Part shown: positions 23,641 to 34,745 of the stretch, in pieces
Position numbering within the stretch: the first letter of the stretch is position 1
Layout of the letters: every line of letters begins with the position of its first letter
DNA from: Atriophallophorus winterbourni
Lineage: Eukaryota > Platyhelminthes > Trematoda > Plagiorchiida > Microphallidae
Length of the DNA stretch: 64,000 nt
NCBI GenBank assembly: GCA_013407085.1
Contig: JACCGJ010013905.1
Span: forward strand, 32,959-96,958
Direction of reading: 5' to 3'
The notes under the pieces: model-generated
The model's database searches: none
Seen by the model: the letters and a program-made list of their open reading frames with translations, nothing else
Told to the model about the DNA's origin: nothing
Position numbers and translations under genes: made by a program

Positions 23641-23808
23641 ATGTTCAAGGTCGCAATAGTTTTGACTGGTTATTCAAGTCGCTATTCAACCAACATGTTT
23701 ATTTGTTATGCTCAGACAATATGTAGTTCAAGTTCATTTCAAACTGTTCTACGGTTAGATTTTCATGTTTACTTTATTGACAACGTCTATGAACTTCATA
23801 CAAAGTGA
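23641..23808 (+). pseudogene. Duplicate first exon of NPC2-like gene 2 (decoy)
   Basis: Starts MFKVAIVLTGYSSR against MFKVAIFLTLVIQV in the real gene. A small indel shifts the frame after residue 9, and the duplication ends before the DCG codons and splice donor. The frame runs on to 23808 without family similarity. Confidence 0.75.
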
Positions 23809-23878
23809 AATTGATTGATTGAATTCCAATATCTCGTCATGGTAAGCGAGCCAAGTAGGTCACGGACTAACTGAAGTC

Positions 23879-23885
23879 TATAAAA
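23879..23885 (+). promoter_or_regulatory. TATA box of NPC2-like gene 2
   Basis: TATAAAA 37 bp upstream of the start codon, implying a very short 5' UTR. Spacing to ATG is nearly the same in genes 3 and 4. Confidence 0.7.
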
Positions 23886-23922
23886 GTAATCGGAACAACA
23901 TTCGAATCTCATTGAGAGAAAC

Positions 23923-24555
23923 ATGTTCAAGGTCGCAATATTTTTGACTTTAGTTATTCAAGTCGCTTTTGGCGGGCTAATAGACTTCACAGATTGCGGT
24001 GAGTGATCTTTTGAAGATGACGATATCCTTGTTCTTAAATTTTAGGATCCACTAAAGCGAAAGTTCTAACAGTAAAATTGGAACCATGCGAGGGAAAGCC
24101 TTGCGAATTACACAAAGGAGATGATGCATCGATTGAAATTCGATTCAAAATTGGTAAGCTATCAGAGGGATTTAATTTTTACTAACTGGTATTCAGATGA
24201 AGATGTTGACGCTGGCGATGTTCGTGTTACGCTACAGAATGGAAATGTGCTCAAACCACTCCCACTGCGTGAGCCAGAGATCTGTTCAAATGTGACGCCA
24301 GAATGTCCACTGAAGAAAGATGTTAAAAAAATCTACACTTACAAATATCAAGTCAAACTTTCCGATAAATATGCCGCGGTAACTGATTTATCACATCAAT
24401 TTTAATGCGACCTTAGCAAACGATGTTACGTTATCCTAAAATATTTATTTAATATTTTCCAGGCACCCTTTACTGCAAAGTTAGAAATGAAGGAAACCAA
24501 CAAACGACCGTTTATGTGCATCAAGTTTGGAGGGGTCCTTAAAGAAAAAGTATAA
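23923..24555 (+). CDS. NPC2-like / ML-domain secreted lipid-binding protein, gene 2
   Basis: Exons 23923-23998, 24046-24153, 24197-24378 and 24463-24555 give a 152-residue protein; introns are 47, 43 and 84 bp, phases 1, 1, 0, all GT-AG. Residues 1-17 form a signal peptide (MFKVAIFLTLVIQVAFG). The mature part has the six ML cysteines at 25, 40, 45, 91, 98 and 141 (DCG, PCEGKPC, IC, ECP, MC). NPC2-type proteins are exported and hold a lipid in a beta-sandwich pocket; the ligand cannot be read from sequence. AATAAA at 24572-24577 is 17 bp after the stop. The upstream 280 bp including the TATA box is tandemly duplicated. Start chosen from the TATA spacing and signal peptide. Confidence 0.92.
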
Positions 24556-24571
24556 ATACTGGCAAAATTCC

Positions 24572-24577
24572 AATAAA
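24572..24577 (+). terminator. Polyadenylation signal of NPC2-like gene 2
   Basis: AATAAA 17 bp downstream of the stop codon. Confidence 0.7.
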
Positions 24578-25164
24578 TTTTTTGTGGCGTTGAAGCTATA
24601 CTCGTTTGTTCTTATTTGGGTTTCGGCGGGATTGAGTTACACGAAATAATAACTTGAACCGTTGACTCTAAAACATTTTATTAAAATTCATGGGACATGA
24701 GGTTTGTCAGCTTTTGCTTTAAAATTGCTTGCGGTGAGCGTGCATTTAGATAGTAACCATATGGGTATTAGTTGTTTCCAAATCCAGAGTAACATTGGAT
24801 CACATTAGGATTACTTTCACTTTTCTGTATAATAAATTAGATTTTAAAACAATAGTTTGTGAGCAGAAATGTTTTCTAGTACAATTCAAATTTAATCTTT
24901 CTTCGTATAACATGTAAATTCAAATTAGCTTCAAGTCGTTTCTCGCATACATTGCTACAGAACTTCTCCCGTTAAACAAGAGTTACATTGCGATATTAAT
25001 TATCGCTCCATGCTCGGTACATCTGTAACATGTTGTGTCTCCATCTAGTAATGAAACGGTTACAATTCTTTTGACAAACGTATGTTTTTCTAACACTTGG
25101 ACATAGTTAGAAGGAGTTGAATTGCCATTGGTAACATTCAGTCGAGTCGCTGTAAAATTTAGGC
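24578..25164. other. No gene recognised
   Basis: AT-rich stretch between NPC2-like gene 2 and a CR1 tail. Confidence 0.5.
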
Positions 25165-25575
25165 CCGAAAATTTTTTTCAAGATTCCAGATTTATGGTTG
25201 AAAAAGCAATTACTTTACAATAACCATGCAGTTGAACTATAGGTACAAGTGTATATGTGTATATGTGTGTAGAAAAATCTTAAAATCAAAATAATTCTGG
25301 TAACGATAGATTATAAATAGTTCGGGGAATAATTTGGATTGGCTCTCAGGAAATCGTCCAGTTTTAATTTAAATATAGAAAAGTGTTTGAGCTTACCAAA
25401 TTGGTTCGCAGGAAATTCCAAGCGAAACAAATACTCACAGAATAAAAATACCTGCGTCAGTTCTTATTGGAGTGGGGTATTTCCAACTTGCAGTTGAGAC
25501 CGCGGTTGTTGCAGGATGTTCGTCGGTGAAATAGTATATCCAAAAGGTAGGAAACACTGTTAAGGATTTTGAATT
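25165..25575 (-). mobile_element. CR1-like LINE 3' end (GATTCAA-tail class)
   Basis: Minus strand reads the RRYFYSVSICFAWNFL end of the RT ORF, then a 3' UTR and a short tail at 25165-25185. The UTR matches the CR1 in the inverted-repeat arms (TTTACAATAACC block). Confidence 0.75.
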
Positions 25576-26007
25576 ACTGTTATACTCGTTACGGTGTACA
25601 TTGCTTCGAATGATTCAATAATGATAAAATCGGTGCAACAAGTTTGATGTTTTTCTGATGACTTTGAACGATAATTACTTATTTAGGATATAACAGAGTT
25701 AAAATTGGTATAACTTAAATGGATTTTTACGTTTGAGGTAGATTTGAGGAATAAAATGCTCCAAAAATTTATAAACATCTTGAGAGCTTTATTCGGGATA
25801 ACATAGTGATTTTTCATTTGAAAAGGGTGGTTCCATCTAAGAAACATCGTTTACAATGAATTCAACGTATTGCATTGCTCACGAAAAATTTCCAGTAAAA
25901 ATAACCTTACTGTCTCAAACTGGTCATGACAGATAGCTAAAATCCCTTTGTTGCGTAAAAGTGCGGAAAATGTGAACAGAAAACCATATTAGTCGTCTAT
26001 ATGAATT

Positions 26008-26155
26008 ATTTGCAACTACAAAACTGTCGATCTTCCTAATGACTCAATTTATTTTGTATATATATTTATTTTCCTTATACGAATATCCTGTGGTGTTGTA
26101 CAGCTACGAGCTTTTTATACCATAAATTTTTGAATCTTGAATCTTGAATCTTGAA
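26008..26155 (+). mobile_element. CR1-like 3' UTR and tail fragment
   Basis: Nearly the same as 36072-36212 (CTACAAAACTGTCGATCTTC, CTGTGGTGTTGTACAGCTA) and ends in three TTGAATC units. No coding part remains. Confidence 0.75.
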
Positions 26156-26442
26156 CGCGTGACAAGGAATCACTTTGCGATCCTGTATTTGGAAAAGTGT
26201 TTTTTGTGTAAAGAACTACGTTTAAAAATGTCTTCGGAATATAAGGTTGTGTGACTATGACCCAAAAAATCACGTTTGCTCATATAAACAGGAAAAATTA
26301 TCGCAAATTGTTCAAACGGCTAAGCTAGTTTAACCAATCCGTAGATGTTAGTTGCATTATCCAAGAATTTACGGTTTGCTTGTAGATGAACAACACCATA
26401 TGATAATCGTATAAGATATAATAGATATATATATATATATAT

Positions 26443-26722
26443 ATAAGTTAGCAACATCCACACGATGTTTTCATCGAATAGTATTCCATCATAAAGGGCG
26501 ATACATGACTTTTCATTTTAAACTACAAAACCATGCGATCTTCTAGTATTTATATTAAATATATCTTAATATATATATATATATATTATTATATATATTA
26601 TATATATATAAAGCACTAGGAAGATCGATGGTTTTGTAGTTAAAATGAAAAGTCATGTATCGCCTCTTTATGATGGAATAATATTCGATAGTATAATCAT
26701 CGTGTGTTGTTGCTAAACTTAT
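26443..26722. repeat. Foldback with AT-rich loop
   Basis: 26443-26548 pairs with 26615-26722 (for example CGATACATGACTTTTCATTT and AAATGAAAAGTCATGTATCG). The 66-bp loop is almost pure A and T. A short part of each arm (ACTACAAAACC, then GATCTT) resembles the CR1 3' UTR at 26010, so it may have arisen from an inverted pair of such tails. Confidence 0.8.
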
Positions 26723-26749
26723 AGATAAATGCAATTCGAGGTTTCAAGG

Positions 26750-26892
26750 TTTTTAATAGTCTAAAAAGCAACAAGCTTAACAACAACCATAGGTTGGTAA
26801 AAATTGAAATTTAAGTGTATAAACAATATAAGGAAGTAGATTAAACAGCATATTAGTGTTCGGGAAACGAATGATGCAATAAAAATTCGTCT
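26750..26892 (-). mobile_element. CR1 element A, 3' UTR part (split by LINE copy 3)
   Basis: Matches the 3' UTR of the AATTG-tail CR1 class (TTTTAATAGTCTAAAAAGCA on the plus strand). It continues at 32327 on the far side of the inserted LINE; the 12-bp duplication AAAAATTCGTCT is at 26881-26892 and 32327-32338. Confidence 0.8.
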
Positions 26893-26950
26893 TGTTGTTG
26901 GCCTCCGTCGGTCGATGTCGACCATGGATGTACATCACATCGCATGAATT

Positions 26951-27313
26951 TCATGTTTTGCAGCTTTTTGAATGACTAAACAGTCCGATTCGGGAGGAAC
27001 AATCTCTCCCGCAGCGCTTGCAACGATAGTCAGAACTCTGAAGTATTGCATCAGTTGCACGCCGGCGGCGTGATCTGCGTTTAGCAGCCGGGAGCTGTAT
27101 TTGCTCCTCCCCGGCTTGCAGTCGACGCTTTACACAATGCCTCCAAAGTGAGCGGTCAAGCGCAAGTTCTTCCCAGCTTGCGCGGTCAATGTCAAGAGCT
27201 TTCATATCTCTTTTGCAAACATCTTTGTACCGCAAGTGCGGTCTGCCCAATGTTCGACTTCCTAATTGCAACTCACCGTAGAGTGGATCTTTCGGAATAC
27301 GACCATTTTCCAT
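26951..27313 (-). pseudogene. C-terminal zinc-finger region of LINE copy 3
   Basis: 120 open codons from MENGRIPKDPLYGELQLGSR to YRCKRCGRDCSSRIGLFSHS, with the C2HC finger intact. A small frameshift at about 27315 separates it from the RT frame. Confidence 0.85.
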
Positions 27314-27314
27314 T

Positions 27315-28313
27315 CTATAGACATGACCAAGCCACCGCAGGAGGGCGCTGACGTAATAGGGTGAACATGTTCTGTAGACCAGCTTTTGAAAGCAATTCAG
27401 CGTTAGTCACTCTGTCCATCCACGATATGTTCAAGATACGACGGATGCTTCGTAGATGGAAAGCATTCAGCTTCCGTTCGTGTCTTGCGTGTGTGGCCCA
27501 GGTTTCATTGCCGTATAGTAAAGCATTTAGTACGCACGCGCTGTATACCATCATCTTTGTCTTTACAGTCAGTTTGCGGTTACCCCAAACACGAGAGTTT
27601 GATCGGGACAGAATGGCAGCTGCTCTGCCAATCCGCTTATCAATCTCCGTGTCTAGCGAGAGGTTATCTGCAATGGTTGAACCAAGATATGTGAAATGAT
27701 GTACTGGTTCGAGCTGACAGTTTTCAACAGTGATAATTAGAGGCGATACAGTCCCTTGACCAAGGACTTTGGTCTTGCTCATGCTGATTGTTAGACCAAA
27801 GTCTTTGCATGCCGACGAAAAACAGTCCATTAGCGATTGTAGGTTCTCTTGGGAGTGAGCAATAAAGGCTGCATCGTCGGCAAACAACAGGTCACGGATT
27901 ATCACATCCCGTACTTTGGTTTTTGCTCTCAACCGGTTCAGGTTGAAAAGCTGGCCATCACTTCGCGTGCGTATGTAAATGCCTTCTGTTCTCATCTTAA
28001 AAGCGTGCTTCAGAAGCAGAGCAAAGAAAATCCCGAACAGCGTGGGAGAAAGAACACACCCTTGTTTGACGCCTCGGCGAATTTCAAATGCTTCTGAAGT
28101 GCAACCGTTAAAATGGACTGAGCCTTTCATGCCTGAGTGGAACGAAATAACGAGTCTCAGCAGCCTTGGGGGGCAGCCTATCAGATCAAGCATTTTGAAA
28201 AGACCCTCCCTGCTGACGTAGTCGAATGCCTTAGTTGAATCAATAAAAACAGCGTATAATGGCATACGCTGTTCCCGACAATTTTCTTGAAGTTGTCTCA
28301 GGGAGAAGTTCAT
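27315..28313 (-). pseudogene. RT core of LINE copy 3
   Basis: 332 open codons from MNFSLRQLQENCREQRMPLY through SGMKGSVHFNGCTSEAFEIR, QGCVLSPTLFGIFFALLLKH and FADDAAFIAHSQ to HLRSIRRILNIS. This is the best preserved RT of the family in the window. The fingers region continues beyond the CR1 B insertion at 30174. Confidence 0.88.
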
Positions 28314-28353
28314 GTAAACGGTTGATCTTCCCTTGCGGAAGCCACATTGAGCT

Positions 28354-29973
28354 TTGGTAAATTATTATGCTACAGTATTTTGTCCAAAGGAAAGCGTGGA
28401 TATACAAATGGATCCAGAAATAACGCATCCTCTACCATTGGACACAATAACCATCAACAAAGAAGAGGTGCTGGGAACTCTACTATCGTTGAATCCCAGA
28501 AAATCCCCTGGTTGTGATAAAATTACTCCGAATATACTCAAGCATTGTGCACAATCTCTATGCAGACCCCTAGCTCAGTTATTCTGCGAATCGTTGTCGC
28601 AAAGTGTCATACCGACTGAATGGAAATCTGGTATAATCTCCCCGATTTTCAAAGGCGGGGTGCGTTCGGAGCCCGCAAATTACAGACCTGTTACTTTGTT
28701 GTCCGCCGTATCCAAGGTACTCGAAAGGATCGTGGCAAAAAAACTGAGCAAATAACTTGAGGAAAATAGGCTATTTTCGGGAGTGCAACACGGTTTTAGA
28801 AGGGGATACTCCTGCCTTACTAACCTTCTCCCTACCCTTGACGACTGGACTCGAGCAGTGGATGCTGGGGATACTATCCATGTATGTTACCTCGATATGT
28901 CGAAAGCATTTGACCGTGTGAACCACAGTATTCTCTTGCAGAAGCTGGAACGTTGTGGTATCACTGGCAGTCTGTTAGCATGGTTAGAAAATTACCTGAC
29001 TGATCGGCTTGTTCAAGTCTCTGTGGACGGTGCTCTATCGAAGTCGGTAGCCGTGACAAGTGGAGTGCCTCAGGGATCCGTCCTCGGACCAATCCTCTTC
29101 GAGCTTTATGCTTATGACATACCAGCTCTCATCAAATGCAAGATCGTACTGTTCACGGACGATATAAAAGTTTGGTCTAAGATAAGTAAGTCGGAAGACT
29201 GCGAACTGCTCCAAAAGGTTCTGGACAACCTCCAGGCTTGGTCCCTAAAAAATCGCATATTTTTCAATTTCCAAAAGTGTCACATGTTAAACATTGGCAA
29301 ATATGTGGAGTACCAGTATTTTCTTGGAACACACAGCCTCTCGTGGACCATGGAACAAAGGGACTTGGGTGTGTTTATAAGCAACAACCTAGGGATGTCG
29401 AGCCACTGCAACTACGTCTATCGCAAAATATCACAGAAATTGTCACTCCTAAAGAGATTTTTCGGTAGGTTCTCAAAACAGACAATTCCTTGTATTATAA
29501 ATACGTACATCAGGCCCACGATGGAATATGCGGTTCAAGCATTGTCGCCATGGCTTAAAAAAGATGTTGCGACTTTGCAACGAATATATCATCGAGCTAC
29601 CAAACTTGTCACCGGACTCAGCCGGAAACCCTACAACGAGCGAATCAAAACGCTGAATTTATTTGATTATCCACGTCGTCGTCTCCGAGGGGATTTGATT
29701 CTGGTTTACAATATATTGAATACTGAAAATCACCCTCTACAATGCTTATTGAATCTACGGAGCTCGCATAATACAAGAGCTCACACATTTACTCTAACTG
29801 TCCCTAACTCGAGACTAAACTGCAGACGACATTTTTTTGCCGTGCGAGTTTGTTTTACTTGGAACAATCTGCCAGATAATGTTGTGAACTCACCAAACCA
29901 GCAAACTTTCAAGAGAAGCCTTGATGCCTATTTGACCCTAAACCCGTGCATTGAAGAAAACTATACATCTTAA
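28354..29973 (+). pseudogene. RT ORF of CR1 element B with a single in-frame stop
   Basis: One frame from 28354 to 29973 with a lone TAA at 28753. It contains LNPRKSPGCDKITPNILK, IPTEWKSGIISPIFKGG, ANYRPVTLLSAVSKVLERIV, QHGFRRGYSCLTNLL, YLDMSKAFDRVNHSILLQKL, SGVPQGSVLGPILFELYAYD and RLNCRRHFFAVRVCFTWNNL. The catalytic box reads LFTDDIKVW where the related copies read LFADD, so Ala is replaced by Thr next to the two Asp residues. Endonuclease and ORF1 are absent. Confidence 0.87.
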
Positions 29974-30173
29974 CACCATAACCTACATTTGTTATCCCAC
30001 TAATCGAAAACAATTTCTGCCCTTGGATATTTACTTGATTTTTGAACAGCCCAGTAAGCAATCTAATCCCATTTTTGCTTGTTATATTATTCGTTGTTGT
30101 CATATTATTCTGTGGTTTTTTGTAAAGCTATATGCTTTTTAGACCATTAAAATTGAATTGAATTGAAAAAAAA
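28364..30173 (+). mobile_element. CR1 element B (AATTG tail), 5'-truncated, inserted in LINE copy 3
   Basis: Starts inside the linker before RT and runs to a 3' UTR with TTTTTAGACCATTAAAATTG and AATTGAATTG repeats plus a short A run. LINE copy 3 resumes at 30174 with TTGGAGTAAATT; a decayed match, TTGGTAAATT, lies at 28354, so the target duplication is probably 10-12 bp. It is opposite in orientation to LINE copy 3, hence younger than it. Confidence 0.88.
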
Positions 30174-30380
30174 TTGGAGTAAATTCTATCAGCTAAAAAT
30201 TGCAAGCCGGATTGGAAGACTTTAGCAAACAATTTGCTTACAACATCAAGGGAGATTCCTCTGTAATTGTTGCAGTCGTCTTGTCACCCTTATTCTTAAA
30301 TAGCGTGATGATTTTGTGTCTCGCGTCCTTGTGGGACACCCCTTTCCGCCTGCCAGCATGAAGAGGCAAAGGTGAAGAGG

Positions 30381-30707
30381 CTATAATAATGCTGCTCCAC
30401 CGCATTTGATGAGCTCAGGTGGAATTCCGTCGTCACCAGGGGCCTTCCCATTCGCTAAGCGGTCGATTGCTTTATTGAGCTCATCAAGAGTAGGAGGGGT
30501 ATCTAGATATTCAATGGTCGGCAACCGTTCGACATTTTCAAGTGCATGCGGTAAAACTGTACTGTCCCTAGAGTAGAGGAAGGAGAAGTGCTCTACCCAT
30601 CTTTCCATCTGTTGAGTTTTGTCGACAATCGGCTTACCAGATAAAGACTTAATGGGAGCCGTTTTAAGTTTGTTTGGGCTAATGGCTCTCTTGATCCCAT
30701 CATACAT
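30381..30707 (-). pseudogene. Linker and RT start of LINE copy 3
   Basis: 108 codons: DGIKRAISPNKLKTAPIKSL, QMERWVEHFSFLYSRDSTVL, TIEYLDTPPTLDELNKAIDR, KAPGDDGIPPELIKCG. It shows the original frame that is broken by one extra base in copy 1. Confidence 0.85.
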
Positions 30708-30764
30708 ACCGTGAAAATGGCCGGTATCCGCAGCTTTTTGGATATTGAGGCTAACTTCAGTTTA

Positions 30765-31364
30765 TTAGTCGTTTGCACAACGCCTTGCAGTCTGTTGGAC
30801 TTTATTTCTAGCTGCTCTTAGAAGACGTAAGTTTTCATCTGTTGGCATACCTTTAAACCTCAAGAATGCTGAGCGTTTCTCATCCAGCACAGCAGTCATC
30901 TCAGAAGCGTTTGCTTCGAACCAATCGCTCGTTCGAGCTTTCTTCGGACCGAAAGTGGAAAGTGCGACTCGGCATATGCAGCTTTTTATCAATTCCCAGT
31001 TTTCTGAAGCAGATTCAAGCGGGGTTGTCTTGTTGAACTCGTCCGTGGAGGCTTTTGCGAATCGCGCAGCTAGATTAGGTTCGCACATGCGGGTGATTTC
31101 AATCCTAGGCTTACCAGACAATTTGATGCGGTGAAATATCGTGTCGAAAAGCTTCAGTTTTGCACAGACCACTGAATGATCAGTGTAACAGTCTGCGCTT
31201 TGATATGATCTGGTGAGAAGTACGCTTCCTATATTAGTGCGCCTAACAATAATAAGATCAAGCTGATGCCAATGCTTAGAGCGAGGATGCTTCCAAGAGA
31301 CTTTATGCTGTGGTTTTGTTTGAAAGAAAGTGTTACTGACACAAAGATTGAACTGTGTGCACAA
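30765..31364 (-). pseudogene. Endonuclease C-terminus and linker of LINE copy 3
   Basis: 199 open codons: LCVSNTFFQTKPQHKVSWKH, HQLDLIIVRRTNIGSVLLT, CYTDHSVVCAKLKL (the TDHS block of EEP nucleases), then the linker helix region. The upstream GDFNARVG block ends at the inversion junction at 31470. Confidence 0.83.
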
Positions 31365-31480
31365 TTCTAGAAGGCGTTGCCCATTTTCATTGGTTTTACC
31401 TACACCGGACCTTCCGAGACAGTTTTGCCAAGACTCGTAATCTGCACCAACTCTGGCATTGAAATCACCCGAGGAAAAAT

Positions 31481-32326
31481 CCGGAGCCGGAGTCCCGTTA
31501 GGCAGTCAGAAGTTTATTCAACTTCGTCCTGCCAGCTCCTGCGACGGCATCGTTGTCCAAACTTATCAGCCTAGCTGTTCCTTTGGTTCCAGTGGTCCTG
31601 TGGAGAGTGAGCACTTGCTGCATGGACAACAGCTAGTTCTCCATATTGAACTGCCATGGCGTACATCACAACGCACCAATGGAGAGGACACTCCATTCCG
31701 CTTCTACGGAAAATAACACGGGAAGCAGCAGATACCGGTTAAAAGCTATGGCTCGACTGGCGTAGAGCTAAGCGCCTGGGGCTGCTTTCGACGGTGGGAG
31801 AGACTACCAGGTCTCATTGGACGGCTACCGCCCGCCTCAAGCTAAGCAGCCCCCAGTCAATAAGGTGCTGTCTCGCCACGGTCTGCTATCCTCATTAGGT
31901 GCATGGAGATTAGGAATCAACCGACAAGCAGACTGTATTTTTCCGCACCAGCGAATCAAAATACCAAACAACAAATGTCAGTTCTGAAACTTGGAACCTG
32001 GAATGTCCGGTCCAAGCTTCCAGGATTTCATGACGACGTCTCGAATATCAGAGGCGTTAGAAAGTCCGCCGTGATTAACAACGAGCTAAAGAGGTTAAAT
32101 GTCGACGTGGCTGCCCTACAAGAGACGCGCTTACCAGACACTGGTAAGCTAACAGAAAGTGATTATACATTCTTTTGGAAAGGAAGAGGTTCCGATGAGC
32201 CTCAACTGCATAGAGTTGGGTTTGCCGTGCGAAACGACATATTAAAAGCAACAGAACCGAGCAGCAGCGGGAGCGAACGGATTTGGACTCTAAATCTGAG
32301 GTGCATTACTGGTATCATTACGTTGG
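31481..32326 (+). pseudogene. Inverted 5' UTR and endonuclease N-terminus of LINE copy 3
   Basis: 5' UTR at 31481-31902, then ATG at 31903: MEIRNQPTSRLYFSAPANQN, LGTWNVRSKL, VAALQETRLPDTGK, FFWKGRG, GVGFAV-like GFAVRNDILKA, up to LRCITGIITL where the element stops. GTWNVR and QETRL are the first two EEP blocks with the catalytic Asn and Glu. The last codons of the open frame, to 32340, are host sequence. This is the only copy whose 5' UTR and start codon are clean. Confidence 0.87.
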
Positions 32327-34199
32327 AAAAATTCGTCTAATTTCGTTTTAAATACATGCAAGCTAGTGGAGTGAGCAACTGATGAACGTAAACTGTTCCA
32401 AGTAAAACAAACACGGGCAGAGTAAAAATACCTTCTACAATTCAGGCGGGAATGGCGTACGACCAGCACATATTCATGGGTCCGATAATTTATCGTATCT
32501 CTTCGCGTGAATAAATCCTGTAAGGGTTGGTTCGGGGTATGGAATGTTTTGTAAAGTAAGGTAAGGTCTCCTCTGATTCGTCGATAGGGAAAGTCGAACA
32601 GATTTAGTTGAGCTATCCTTTCTTTATAAAGCCTGTTTTGAATGCTAAGAACTAGTTTTGTTGAGCGTGATATATTTGCTTCATATGTTCAACATCCTTC
32701 TTGAGCCACGGAGACCATGACTGCACACCGTATTCCAAGACTGGTCTCAAGTTTGTATTCATTATCCTTTGGAATATCTTGGGCGGAAATTTCTCAAATA
32801 CCCGTTTGAATAGATTTAGAACACGTGTTGCTTTTTTAAAGGCACTGTTAGTTTGAAGTGATGTTTTTAAACTGGAGCATATCCAGACACCCAAATAATT
32901 TTCTTCACTGTAATTTTTAAGGACGTGAGAACCTATGTGATACGTGAACTCTACTCGACTCCCCACATTCATTATCCTGAATTTGTTGAAGTTAAACGGC
33001 AGTTTGTTCTTCAACGAACAGCTGTGAAGCGAATGCAGCGCCATATATTTATGTCGTCCGCAAATAACGAAATGTTACGCCGGTACTTCATTGACATAAA
33101 CCAGAAAGATGATCGGACCAAGGACTGAACCTTTGGGAACTCCGCTAGTTGCTGCGATTGGTTTGGATAATGCACCATTAACACGTACCTGGTTAGTGCG
33201 ATTTGTGAGGTAGTCATTTAGCCAATTCAACGAGTTTCCAGTGATACCAAGCCGTTCAAGCTTCTGCAGTAGTAGGGAATGGTCTACACGATCGAATGCT
33301 TTTGAGATATCTAAGTAGCACGCGTGTATTGCTTGTCCTTTATCTACCGATTTTGTCTAATCGTCTAGCGTTACCAGTAAATTAGACAAACAGGAATAAT
33401 TACGTCTAAATCCATGCTGGTTCCTCGAAAGCAAGTGATTAATCTCGAAATGTTTCATTAGATCGTCATCAATGAGTCGCTCAAGTAATTTTGAAATCAC
33501 AGGTAACAGAGTAACGGGTCGGTAATTAGAAATATCGGTGCGATTTCCACCTTTGTAAATAGGAGAAATTATTCCGCGTTTTTAATTTCTAGGAATCACT
33601 CCACTTGCCAGTGTTTGCTCGAACAGATAAGTGAGTGGTTTGTATAGCAAATTCACACATTGCTTCAATATTAGCGCGGTTATTCCGTCGGCCCCAGGAG
33701 ACTTTCCGGTTTTAAGATTAAATAAGCCTTGAAGGACTGGTTTCGAGGTGACATTCATTTCACTTAGGGCAACCGTTTTTGGGATGTTTATTGCATGTTC
33801 TCTCGGGTTGAATACTGATGATTAAAACGTGGCTAAAGCATCAGCAGTTTCTGCTGCAGTTGTTGTTGGTCCAGCTGATGTGTTCACGGACGCTACTCCA
33901 GGTTTCACCATAGCTTGACCGTTAACCATACGATACAGTATTTTGAGGCTTCACTCTATCATGCTTGATATCACTTCTTAGAAGCATAACTTGTCTTAGA
34001 TCACAAATTTGTTCCGCAGTGAACGAAATGTTTCCCAGCTCTCTGATGATGGGTTTTGCCGATGGTGTCGCCAAGCAATTTTTCGTACCGTTAACCACTT
34101 ACGAGTTCGGCTTCTTAGTTTAAATTCAAAGTTTTTTCTTGAGTTCCTGGGGACAAATTCTGAGCTCACTTCGATTGAACTTTTGAGATTAGATATTAG

Positions 34200-34745
34200 C
34201 TATATAAAAAACTCATGTACGTTAATGGTTTCCGGTTGGCAGTTAGTGTTTTTCAGAGCATCACTCAACGCCATATTGTTGATCCGCCTAACTGTTTTAT
34301 GGGAATCATTTGTTCTTACAGCTTCAAACAGATAGTCAAACTGGATGACGACGTGATCACTTAGTCCCAGTGGACATTCGTAAGCAACGTTATCAATGTC
34401 GTGTTCATTGCTTGTCAGAACGAGATCTAAGAGTGAGGGTAAATCGTTTCCGCGGTATCGGGTATTAAATGCAATGTGGTTATAAAGCGGAATATCGTCA
34501 AACAACTCACTGAATGCGCGCTCGAGGGAGTGTTCTGGGTAAATGGTACAGCTCTGCAGATTCGGTAAATTGAAGTCACCCATAATTGAAAATCCACAAG
34601 TGAATCTGGAAGTAACCATGCGAATTTTGTCGAGGAGAGCCAGATTGCAAATTTTCTGTGCAGACGGTGGGCGATATACTACTCCCAAAACACAGTCTTC
34701 GCCGTTAGCCAGTCGGACTGAGCACCAGAGTGTATCCCGTAACAC
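34200..34745 (-). pseudogene. CR1 element A endonuclease, C-terminal half
   Basis: 181 open codons with DTLWCSVRLANGEDCVLGVV, YRPPSA, MGDFNLPNL, SLLDLVLTSNE and GLSDHVVIQF. GDFN and SDH are catalytic EEP blocks and are intact. Confidence 0.85.

Larger units (their letters stand above)
23397..23967 (+). repeat. Tandem duplication of the NPC2-like gene 2 promoter and signal-peptide exon
   Basis: Two head-to-tail units of 281-284 bp (23397-23677 and 23678-23961), each beginning at a GTCGCT hexamer; a third GTCGCT at 23962 lies in the real exon 1. Each unit has TATAAAA (23597 and 23879) and ATGTTCAAGGTCGCAATA (23641 and 23923). Divergence between units is a few per cent plus small indels. Confidence 0.9.
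26893..32326 (-). mobile_element. RTE-like LINE copy 3 with 5' inversion (twin priming), split by CR1 element B
   Basis: Sense part on the minus strand: 3' UTR, zinc finger and RT at 26893-28353, interrupted by CR1 B, then RT start, linker and endonuclease C-terminus at 30174-31470. The 5' UTR and endonuclease N-terminus follow inverted, on the plus strand, at 31481-32326. A 10-bp filler (31471-31480) separates the pieces and about 110 bp of endonuclease sequence is missing between the break points. The whole is flanked by a 12-bp duplication AAAAATTCGTCT. This is the layout expected of twin priming during LINE insertion. Confidence 0.88.
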
